From assembly GCF_020379485.1 (NCBI RefSeq), contig NC_063439.1:16807188-16871187 (forward strand): 64,000 nt of DNA, in the 5' to 3' direction. The position numbers were made by a program, and so were the translations under genes. Shown piece after piece: positions 55,020 through 64,000 of the stretch. The notes under the pieces were generated by a model. It was given only the letters and a program-made list of their open reading frames with translations. It did not search any database and was not told the origin of the DNA. Positions within the stretch are counted from its first letter, which is position 1, and every line of letters begins with the position of its first letter. This DNA comes from Brassica napus (taxonomy: Eukaryota > Streptophyta > Magnoliopsida > Brassicales > Brassicaceae).

Positions 55020-56387
55020 ATGAAGATGAGTGGATCTGATGAAAAGATTCTTCTACTGATGGGTATGGTGGTTTTAACAGTCGCAGTGAGGGCTATAGAT
55101 GAAGACCCTACCGGGTTCGTGACATGGGGACATAATTACTACAAAACATGGGGACAACCAGCTTTGGTTATTAACGAAACCTCTGAGCTCCACCTCACCC
55201 TCGATCATAAATCTGGTTTATAACTCCTCCATTTTAATTACTTTAAAGCCTTAGATTTATACACACAAATAAAAACATTTAATTTGTATATATTCTAATC
55301 AAAAATATCATCAACATTTACCTTATCATAATTCAACCAAAAATAAAATAAAATCTAAAATCATAAACTGAAAACGTTTTTAATTTAAAACATTTTGTTT
55401 TCTAAATGTCATCTCTAAAAAGACCAGATAGCAGAAAATAATTTTCCGTTTATTTGGTGCGTTTTTGTTTCTACATGTATGTTACGAACTTGCGTTTTTG
55501 TCTAGACGATGCTTATGATTTGGTCCCATGTTCCTTAACAGGGTCGGGGTTTGAATCAAACTCGATATACGGATCAGGATCTTTCAATATGAGAATCAAG
55601 GCACCCCAAACCAAGTCTACGAGAGTCGTTACTTCCTTCTATGTAAGTATGTATGAATGACATAAAATTACGTACCTAGATGGCTTCTTGAAATATGTTT
55701 TAATTTTGAATGCAGCTAATGTCCAAATCAAGCCGCAATGACCAGCTATGTTTCCAGATTTTTGGAAATGGGCCAGCTTATTTGCTGAATACAAATATAT
55801 TTATAAACGGTGAAGGAGATAAAGATCAGAGGTTTCATCTTTGGTTTGATCCAACAAAAAATTACCATTCATATAGGTTTCTTTGGAACCAACATCAACT
55901 TGTGTGAGTATTTTTTTAACACTTTGTGAGATCATATAACTTAACCAATTGATTGACATGATTAACATATTAAATATAGAAAGTATATTAACATAAATGT
56001 ATTTCAACAAATGTCAGGTTCTATGTAGATGATACACCGATCCGAGTGTACAGGAAGAATCCAGGCATTTCGTACCCATCTGTGCAAACGATGTTTATGC
56101 ATGGGAGTGTGAAAAACGGATCGATAGTTGACCCCAAGGAGATGCCTTACACTGCTGAGTTCCAGGCATCAACTATTGATGGGTGTGTAACTGATTTTTT
56201 TGGTATACAAAAATGCTTTGGTCCTGAATTTTGGTGGAATCGCAAAGAAAATTGGCAGCTGAGCTCTAGAGAGAGAAAACTGTATATGAATGCAAGGAAA
56301 GTGTACATGGACTATGACTATTGCTCTGACAGAAAGCTATATCCAGAGGTGCCTAAAGAATGTAAGTCACAATTAGCGAAAATTTAA
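55020..56387 (+). CDS. XTH11: XTH11-like xyloglucan endotransglucosylase/hydrolase family protein with a non-canonical active site (4 exons)
   Basis: Exons 55020-55215, 55542-55642, 55716-55903 and 56018-56387, each bounded by GT/AG, give 284 residues, normal for GH16 XTHs. A signal peptide (about 1-24) directs it to the wall. The fold landmarks remain: GSGFESNSIYGSGSFNMRIK, WFDPTKNYHSYRFLW, FYVDDTPIRVY and the C-terminal XET_C cysteines ('YDYCSD', 'VPKEC'). The family catalytic motif HDEIDFEFLG, at residues 107-116, reads NDQLCFQIFG: the nucleophile Glu is Gln109, the helper Asp is Cys111 and the acid/base Glu is Gln113. Hydrolysis or transfer should be impossible by the known mechanism. From memory Arabidopsis XTH11 (At3g48580) already reads DELCFQILG there, which supports orthology. 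The gene is otherwise intact with clean splice sites. It may bind xyloglucan without cutting it, or be decaying. Confidence 0.88.
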
Positions 56388-57186
56388 TACTTCATTCGCC
56401 ACAAAAACGGAAACCGTTGAAATAATAATAAATGTTACTGTAACATTGTTTTGTAATACGATGTTACTATCAAATAGAAAGTATATCAATCAAAATAACT
56501 ACTTTATTGCCATCGCTGCTAGCTATATTGATACGCCTCGTTAAAAAGCATGGATCCGAAGATCCGAATTGAAACTGAATTGAAATAACTGAAATCAAAA
56601 TTGGACTGAAACTTTGGCAGTTCATAAAACTTTATATCCAAAATAATCACAAATGGAAGTTTAATTCCTAAAGAAACACTTCATGAAGCCTCCGAAAATT
56701 GATTAATTTATTTCTTCATTTTCTACATGACTCGAAAGGTGTCATATTGAAACCAAGAAATATAGCCTGCAGATATGGAGCTGGAGCTTCTAACTATGAT
56801 GAATGCGATAAATTATGGATATGATGTCGGAAATAGACCAAATTTTATATCACCCTTCAATTCAAAATAGCAAAAGCAATGTCTCCTTGCATAACATGGA
56901 TTCCAAACATTAATGATCTTTATGTGAATAAATCAAACCGAACCGATAATCAAACGAATATTTAAAAATATAAAATATAAATTATACATACATATAACAT
57001 AGGGATAATTTGAAAATACTTTATTCATGATTTTTAATTTGAAAAATACATCTCTCTTTTCTTGTTTTGAAAACTACTCATTTTTCTATGTGATAGGACA
57101 TCTTTACCCAAATAATCTAAAGTTTCCTATGGCTTCTGGTTTTATTGGGCCATTAATTATATTATCATATTGGCCCAAATAATCTA
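56388..57186. other. 3' flank of the XTH gene and AT-rich spacer
   Basis: Contains the XTH 3' UTR, then a degenerate hAT-like stretch (56550-56960, with ATCCGAA and AACCGAACCG words). No gene was found. Confidence 0.4.
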
Positions 57187-58615
57187 AAGTTTGTTTCAGT
57201 GAGATGCTATAGAAGAGAGTTGAGTCGCAGTGTCCCTTTGGAACTCATCAGATCCAAGCATAACGTTTTTAGTTTCTGTTTTTCTTCCTCATTGTCATCT
57301 ACGGTAACCGATTGCAACTCCGCCTATAAATTTGTGTTGAATGCGATGAACGGCTTCAAACTTTGTCAAGCTCAGATTCTTTGGCTCCTACAACGATTTC
57401 AGCTTCTCGATTCCCACCTTCTCCATCTCTCCTCTTAACGATGATGATTCTCTCTCTCTCTCTCTCCCAGCCGCTTTGTAATGCCCCGACCTGTCCACGG
57501 CTAATGGGCCACCCACACCCGCTCTCTCGGTTCGTGGGCCCATCCCGTCTGACGATCGGTCCGTTAATTTTCCAAAAGCTCGAAATCACTATTTACTGAC
57601 CCTGCAATCACCACCCGACCTTTTCCTGGCTTCACTCGTATACTATCGCGAATCACTTCCCAATAGGTCACCCATCTTTCCACTACTCCAGTTCAAGCAC
57701 GTTTAACTCTGGAGTTCTTTCAGGATGTGCTCCGGAAAAGGTAAGTCAACTTTGGTGACATAGGTAGCCAAATTAATTTTCTTAAGCCTTTCTGTATATC
57801 ACAACTCTGGATGTTAACACGCTTCCTCCGAGTCAGCTGAAGTCCACGGCAAAAGCACTTGTCCGCTTCGAGACAACTAAGCCGCGCCCATAAAGGGAAG
57901 TTAGCGTAGATACGAAGTCAGGCCCATGTAAGCCTATTTTGTATACTTTTAATTACCTTTGCGCCTTTTTAGTTTCCACTTAAACTCGAGAGAAACTGTT
58001 AATGTAGTTATGGAGGATCAGAACAAGAATGTTTGGCTATGGAGTTATGTCGCTGCATCGAAAAACAAAAAGCTCTATCTTTGACGTATCTCTCACTTCC
58101 GTAAGTTCTAAATCTCTATTTTCTCTCCGATTTTTATCAGACCCTTTCTGGTATATCTTCTTATTAAGATTCTTGATTTCTGATTCGAGTCCATGTATCC
58201 TTTTGAAGGTTGTGCTTTGTCTCGAGGTGTTAATGGTCTGAGTTTTCTTTTTCTTCTGTTTTCATGTTGTTTCCAAAATCATCTCCTCGCCTGAACTCAT
58301 TATTTGTTGTTAATTCTGATGTTGGTTTGTCGTTTGATTCTATTAATACATGAAGAGACGTGATACCTGATGAATGCGCTCACTTAATTTGGGAGAGGAG
58401 GAAGACAGACGAAGACGTTGGAGGAATTAGACCACATAAGCTTTCTCTGTGTTGAAGGATATATCGGAAGGCTCAAAACAGAGAAATTACAGTTTTCATC
58501 ATGTATCTAGGGTCTGTCTTAATGTTGGTGATGCTCTTGCTAAAACAGGCAAGACTTAGCAAGAAGGATTATGTTGTAACTTGGTTGTAGTGAACAATGT
58601 TTCATAATAAAAAAA
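57187..58615 (+). mobile_element. Retroposon/LINE-like remnant split by a Cassandra-like LTR
   Basis: Moderately GC-rich text on both sides of 57478-57810, ending in 'gttgtaacttggttgtag' and an A-rich tail at 58609-58630. Near 58525 the plus strand reads NVGDALAKTGKT, like a LINE RNase H end. No intact frame and no target duplication was found. Confidence 0.4.
57478..57810 (-). mobile_element. Cassandra-like LTR on the minus strand
   Basis: The minus strand carries CCAGAGTTAAACGTGCTTG and GGATGGGTGACC-type 5S-like boxes (here GATGGGTGACCTATTGGGA). It ends GGTCGGGGCATTACA, as in the element at 39869. Bounded TGTAATGCC...ATATCACA on the plus strand. Its partner LTR was not found. Confidence 0.55.
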
Positions 58616-59076
58616 TTGACAAAAAAAAAATCGAGAGAACAATAAAAAAATATTGTAAGGGATTAAAGGTAATGTTCTTCTCCGGAACATGGTTGATGAA
58701 ACAAATTAAAAGTCTTTTTTTGACAAAAAAAATTAAAAGTTGAGGACATTTACCAACTTATTTTCAAATAAGAATTATTGTATTGTTATTCTTTCTTTTG
58801 TCTAACCAATGTGGGAACTTGTGATTTGAAGATTGATAAGAGATATTCATTGTTTTATTCTTATAAAAAACAAACAATAGCAACTGATTCTTAAAATACG
58901 AAAAAAAAAAAATTCTTTTAGGCATCATGGAATAGAACCGCCAAAAGTTAAACGATGAACTAGATTCTTCTTTTTTTTTCTTCTTTTGACAACTTTCAAT
59001 ATTTATTAAAGAAAAATGTACAATTGCATGTGTAATATTTAGATTTTCCCAAACATTATATAGTAATTTCCTTTTT
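58616..59076. other. AT-rich spacer with left target duplication
   Basis: Includes ATAGTAATTTCCTTTTT at 59060-59076, the left duplication of the next element. No gene was found. Confidence 0.5.
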
Positions 59077-60372
59077 TTCGGTAAAATGTTAAATATTATA
59101 CCAATTTTCAAATTTTGATAGATGATACAGAAAAAACTAGTAGCAGAAAAAAAATAACGACAACAAAACACAAGAACAAACTACGAACAACAGCAAAGCC
59201 ACATACAATGAACATCACAACTCAAGGGAAATACAAGATTAACAACGAGACGGGCTCGAACCTATCAAACCCGAGAACAACATGAGAAACCTACAAGTTG
59301 CCGCGAGCTACTGAGAGAAGGGCGCCGTCTAACCCTGAATGCAACTGCTCCTACAGCTTCCTATAAGTACCCAGAGCACTCCCAGGCAAAGAATCGGAAC
59401 ACGGGTCCAAAACAAGCAGAGATAAAAGAAACCACCGACGGTACGAGGAGAAGCTGTAAACCAACGCTGCCATCGCTCAGTTGAATACGCTGGAGATTAC
59501 CGCCTCCATTGCATCCCAACGTGACCGTGTACACCCATCTAACTGCCACTCATATAGAGAGACAGATCGGAAGTTGGACAACCCTCCGGAGGAGACAAAA
59601 CCATAGCCGGACTCTGAAACCGCTGTCAAATTGTCGACCACGCAAACCGCTCAAATCGGTAACACCCACAAGCCACAACGACAAAGCTGTTGAGATTGTT
59701 TGAGAAGAGAAAGTGACAGAGCAGGTCACTAACACCGACCACCACTAAAGTCTGAGGAGAGCATAAAACATAACCGGAGCCAAGCCGGAGCAAAAGCGAG
59801 ACTGGAGGAACTCAAACCCTAACGCGCAGCCACCAGGGAACACGGAGAGGCGGACCGACGCCTCCGCCACCGAAGGACCACACGCACTGCACCATCGGAG
59901 AACACAATAGAGCACCACAAACAAGACAGAGGGGCAATAAGCTTACCAAGTCCAGCGAACCAAACACCCCAACTCCACTCGACTACTCGCACTCCCACAG
60001 ATGCCACACCGGAGGAATACAAGACCGAGGAGGAGCAAGCCGGCGCTGCAACATCACCAATCTCGGAGAGGCTAACCTGAAACTCGGAAAAATGACCAGA
60101 ACCACCTAGGCAGACAGAGGTTGAACGCAGAGCAGGGAGGAGCCGTCCTCAAGCCATCCACGGCCACCACAAACCCAGATCTACTTTTGGAAGTTCAGAT
60201 CTGAGAACCAAGCAGATATCTCCCTCAGTCGCAGAAAACAGAGATAACAGAGGAGAAGCAGAACAGCAGGAAAAGGAGACAAACAACGGGTCCGGCGGCC
60301 GCCGGAAAAAGAGCTTGAGTCGCGGAAACCCTTGGAGAGAGGTTGGAGAGAAAACTTAGGAGAGAGAGAGGG
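59077..60372 (-). mobile_element. Retroposon on the minus strand with 17-bp target duplication
   Basis: 1,296 bp flanked by the exact repeat ATAGTAATTTCCTTTTT at 59060-59076 and 60373-60389. Transcribed from the right, it begins in CTCTCTCTC-rich sequence. It has a GC-rich, exon-like 5' half (CGGCGGCCGCCGG near 60293) and an AT-rich 3' end. Frames of 60-70 codons show no known domain. The long duplication shows it was inserted by a LINE-type machinery. It may be a non-autonomous (Sadhu-like) family or a copied host RNA. Confidence 0.75.
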
Positions 60373-60389
60373 ATAGTAATTTCCTTTTT

Positions 60390-61765
60390 GCAATGGTCTA
60401 TTTTAATTCCAAGCTATATAACATTATTTTTCATACTTAGCGCCAGATTTTTAAAGAAGATTTTATCACAGATTTACAAACTTAACATATACATATTATC
60501 ACCGTAACACTTAGACCTAGTAATAAGTATTGGAACCATAAACATTAGAATTTTTTTCTTTTGAGAATAGTATTATCCAACGCCTGGACGGAGATCAACC
60601 GCCCCGAGTTTACCATAATCGGACCAAAAAATCGGTAACCAATTAATCGGCCCAATAAACCAATTAATCAGGCCAGTAACTAATTAATCAATCGATTACC
60701 TGATTAGTCAGGCGATTAGTAAATTAATCAGTCCAGTAAGAAACTCAAAAAGAAAAATCTTAGCTAATACTAATAGAGATATTTTCGGGGCTTATTAAGA
60801 AGCCCATATATCTTGAAATGCATCAATCATGTAGGGGATTATATATAGATCATGATTTTTTTTAACAATATATAGATCATGATTTCACTACCTTTTCCTT
60901 TAGTAACCGATGTGGACTTTTTCTCAAAGAGATAAATAATCGAAAATAATGAAAATAATCTAAAGGAATGTCGAACCCGGATTGTATGGCGCGCCGGATC
61001 AAGGACCAAACCACTAGTAGACATCAACTTATTTGTTATGATACCCATATACTTATATATCCACATATAAATATAATAAAAGTACAAAAACTAAGCTCTG
61101 CTTAATTCTCGTTTAATTTCTGATTTTTTCGGTAACTCGCTAGACCCGAAATTTTCACCCGACTAACCCCTAGCATAGTTCCAAACAGGGGATATTACTC
61201 AAAGAAATTTTTTTTAACCAATCGAGTTAGCACGCCTTAATTGGATCATGGACTTTCAATGATTATGATAGCATTGTTTGACATTTTTACTATCAATCAT
61301 TCAGTGACCGATAATTCTATTTATATAAAAGGTTAAACGTAATGTAAATTGGAAAAAACAGTATGTAACATTTTCTAATGTTTAATAGTAAGGTTGACGA
61401 CAAAAAAAAGAGAGATTAAACTTAAAGTTATTAATAGATTAGTTTTGAGAGTGTGGTTAGGAAAAGCAGTGCAACTAGGTAGAATAAAAAATAAAGAAAC
61501 TGAATGGAATAAGAAAAGAAAAAAAGGTGCTTCAGAAAAAGAAAAAAAAAATCATAATAAACTTTTACTCTAGAAAAAAAAAGAAGGAAAACTTCACTAT
61601 AAAAACCACAAAAGACAACATTTACTTTATACCAGCGTAACTTTTTCATCTTGATTGGGTTTATAGCAGCCTAACTTGGTGAAAACTATTTTTTACTCTA
61701 AGCTACTCTAGAAATGCTTTTCAGTTAGAGCCTAAAAAAATCTCAAAATGATGCTTAAAATTATT
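60390..61765. other. AT-rich DNA with an array-like ATTAATC region
   Basis: 60630-60745 repeats ATTAATC with (G/A)G(C/T)CCA(G/A)TAA in short steps, part of an old repeat bounded perhaps by 'cgcctggacgg' and 'gactaacccctag' (about 60580-61175). No gene was found. A 9-bp candidate target sequence AAAATTATT precedes the MULE at 61766. Confidence 0.4.
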
Positions 61766-64000
61766 GGGAAATTTGCCAATATAGAACTAAATCTCTAAAG
61801 TATTGTCCCGTTAGAACTAAATTAACTTTTCACACATTTGGACAGTGACTACCCTTTCTGTATATAAAAATTCATAAGATTTTTTTTACAAAGGAAAAAA
61901 AATATGGAAAAATACTTAACTTAATGTAGATAAGCATGTGCATGTGAGAAAAATATTTTTGACATCAAAAGATGTTTACATAATAATTTGAAAAATTGGC
62001 TAAATGTGCTAGTTAACAATATCTGCCATCTACGGCGGTTTAGAATACGTAATCTGAAAGAAACACAATGTTCTAACGCATGTAGGCTGCATATTATAAC
62101 GGAAACGTATATAACTAGTAAGGCAGAATATGAAGTTCACGATTTCCTCTATGCTCTATATTTCTGGTAGATTTAAAACACTAAACAATGTCATCTCATC
62201 AACCGCGCTAGAAAATAAAATCTAAATCCTTCCTTATTATAAACCACACAAGAAAATACAATCTACATCATGTCTTTATATCTAATATAGTAGTATATAA
62301 CATCCTATTTATTATTCTATTTTCTAAATTGGTAGAATGCAAGTTCTATAACGGTTAGTAAACAAAATCCGGAAATCTTGGTAAAAACGGTTATGAAATA
62401 TTCACTAAATCTTTTAAATATTTTGTTTTCCTTTTTAATTGTTTTTTTTCCTAAATTGTGGTCTTCTTCATCGTTGTCTCACGATTTTTTTTTGTTTCTT
62501 CTTCTCTAACTTTTTCCTATCTAAACTATGGATTCACAAGAAGAGGTTGAATGGTGTGACAAAGAGAAGACCAATGGAAATGATGTGCGATTTTCTTTGG
62601 TGGATTTTGTGAAGGAGGGTCAACATTTTATTTCAAAAACGCTTTTGAAGGCAGCATTCGAAATATGTGCAATGAAACATAATTTCGACTATAAGCTTGT
62701 CAAGTCGGATAAAAATTGTGGTACATTCGTTGCGCAGATGATGATTGCAGCTGGCGTGTTCGTGCAGAGGGGTTACCTGGTTCATCTTATTTTATCATCA
62801 AAAAGTATGTACCTCATCATTCATGTGCTGCATCCAAAAGGATCTGTTCGGACAGCTTCAGCAAAAACAATTGGTACTCTGGTTATGCATATGTATGAAA
62901 CTGCTAAAGAAGGACCGAGATCTAATGATATAGTCCAGTATATGCGTTCAGAACATGGACTTGAGATATCCTATTCTTTGGCATGGGATGCACGTGAGTA
63001 TGCAATCAACAAAGTGAAAGGCCTTCCAGAGGAAGGCTATGAAAAAATTCCCAAATACTTGCACATGATGAGGGAAGCTAATCCAGGGTCACACACGTCT
63101 TGTGAAAGGGATTCTGAAGGGCGATTCAGATTCCTCTTCATCTCCTTTGGTCAGAGTCTTCGCGGTTTCTATGTTGCGATTCGGAAAGTTATTGTTGTGG
63201 ATGGGACGTTCTTGAAGAGCAAATACAAAGGAGTATTACTGGTTGCTACTGCATTAGATGGAAACTCTAATTTATATCCAATTGCATTTGGAGTTGTCGA
63301 CTCAGAGAATGACCTTGCGTGGAACTGGTTTATGAGACAACTTAATGCGGTCATTGCTGACGAGCATAGTTTAGCTTTTGTGTCTGATAGGAATTCCTCG
63401 ATTGCTAAAGCTATTGCTAACGTGTACCCGCAAGCTCATCACGGAATTTGCATTCACCACTTGCTGAATAATGTCGTAACATATTTTAGTGGGAAAGGTG
63501 TGGCTGGTTTGGTTGCAAAGGCTTCTAAAGCTTATCGAGCTGCTGATTTTCGTAAGCTGTTCACTGCTATTTACTCTATTAGTCCTGAAATTGGAAATTA
63601 TCTAATAGAAGCCGATGTGAGGAAGTGGGCTCGTTGTCAATTCACGGGTTACAGGTATGATATCAACACTACTAACCCTGCGGAGTCGATAAATTCTGCT
63701 TTGCGTACGCCTAGAGAGTTTCCAGTAATACCTCTAATGGACAGCATTAGGGAAATGATGACTCGATGGTTTTTCCAACGTAGAACTTTAAGTTCTAAGC
63801 ACTCGAAGCCACTGACCATTGCTGTGGAGAAGAAGATAGACAAAAGGATTGAGAAGGGTAAAAAGTTTAAGGTCTTCCCGATTAACGATGACAGGTTTTT
63901 GGTTCAAGGTGACACTTTTGACTGCATGGTTGACTTGGTCAGACGCACGTGTTCTTGTGGGAAGTTTGACCTGATGAAAATCCCATGCAGGCACGCCATA
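61766..64000 (+). mobile_element. Mutator-like element (MULE), left part, runs off the window
   Basis: Begins GGGAAATTTGCCA, nearly the same terminal sequence as the MULE MITEs at 24712 and 26017, and carries a transposase remnant from 62529. The right end lies beyond the window, so the target duplication cannot be checked. Confidence 0.6.
62529..64000 (+). pseudogene. MULE (MuDR-type) transposase, frameshifted and cut by the window edge
   Basis: Starts MDSQEEVEWCDKEK. A first frame runs to about 62709, a second from about 62715 to 62840 and a third from about 62840 to the end. In order they give a MuDR N-terminal zinc-binding region ('WYIRCADDDCSWRVRAEGL', 'KKYVPHHSC'), the 'GPRSNDIVQYMRSEHG' helix, and the MULE catalytic core. 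The core includes VVDGTFLKSKYKG, 'LYPIAFGVVDSENDLAWNWF' and 'FVSDRNSS' (the DDE residues D, D and a later E). A C-terminal SWIM zinc finger (CSCGKFDLMKIPCRH) follows at the very end. Both frameshifts fall in A-runs (62711-62715 and 62836-62839). The third frame is clean for more than 360 codons, so the element is either recently dead or mis-sequenced. Confidence 0.85.

Overview
The window is nuclear DNA of a flowering plant, and the evidence points to Brassicaceae (Brassica/Raphanus-like). It is very AT-rich, gene-poor and packed with short, well-bounded transposons. The coding genes closely resemble Arabidopsis proteins as I remember them, and the intron-containing tRNA-Tyr, Cassandra-like TRIMs and Helitron ends of the CTAG type fit a crucifer. 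Locus names below come from memory, not from a search.

Layout. 1-420: 5' end of an unidentified minus-strand gene with a (GA)n leader. 2437-5362: Helitron carrying a spliced host-gene fragment and a hAT MITE. 5529-6956: intronless PPR gene. 7318-14209: LINE remnant, minus-strand Helitron end, solo LTR (10219-11685) inside a tandem repeat, small Helitron (12195-12787). 14210-14986: DUF7950 gene with its conserved N-terminal extension cut off by an in-frame TGA. 15427-21000: nested MITEs, LINE remnants and retroposons with long target duplications. 22022-23695: CDKG1-like kinase. 24700-28400: two MULE MITEs in opposite orientation, a Stowaway and a hAT MITE. 28414-32228: a nearly identical 1.9-kb tandem duplication containing a Helitron, a tRNA-Tyr gene and the 3' end of CYP94B3; the intact CYP94B3 gene is at 31944-33452. 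33.7-35.4 kb: foldback elements with telomere-like centres. 36-41 kb: MITEs, retroposon, Cassandra TRIM. 41-50.9 kb: scrambled Ty1/copia remnants in both orientations. 52579-53671: Helitron. 55020-56387: four-exon XTH11-like gene whose catalytic motif has lost all three acidic residues. 57-64 kb: retroposons, another Cassandra-like LTR, and the left part of a MULE whose frameshifted transposase runs off the end.

The DUF7950, CYP94B3 and XTH11-like genes match the order I remember for Arabidopsis At3g48510, At3g48520 and At3g48580. The CDKG1-like gene between them belongs, in my memory, to the paralogous At5g63 segment (At5g63370), so the neighbourhood looks like a differently fractionated ancestral block. 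The genes do not form one pathway. CYP94B3 catabolises jasmonoyl-isoleucine, CDKG1 is a nuclear cyclin-dependent kinase tied to splicing and meiosis, XTHs remodel wall xyloglucan and PPR proteins edit organelle RNA. I found no CRISPR array, operon or other prokaryotic-type system, and nothing I can defend as a wholly new system. The best candidates for a second look are the pseudoenzyme XTH, the tRNA/CYP94B3 duplication, the interrupted DUF7950 leader and the gene-capturing Helitron.
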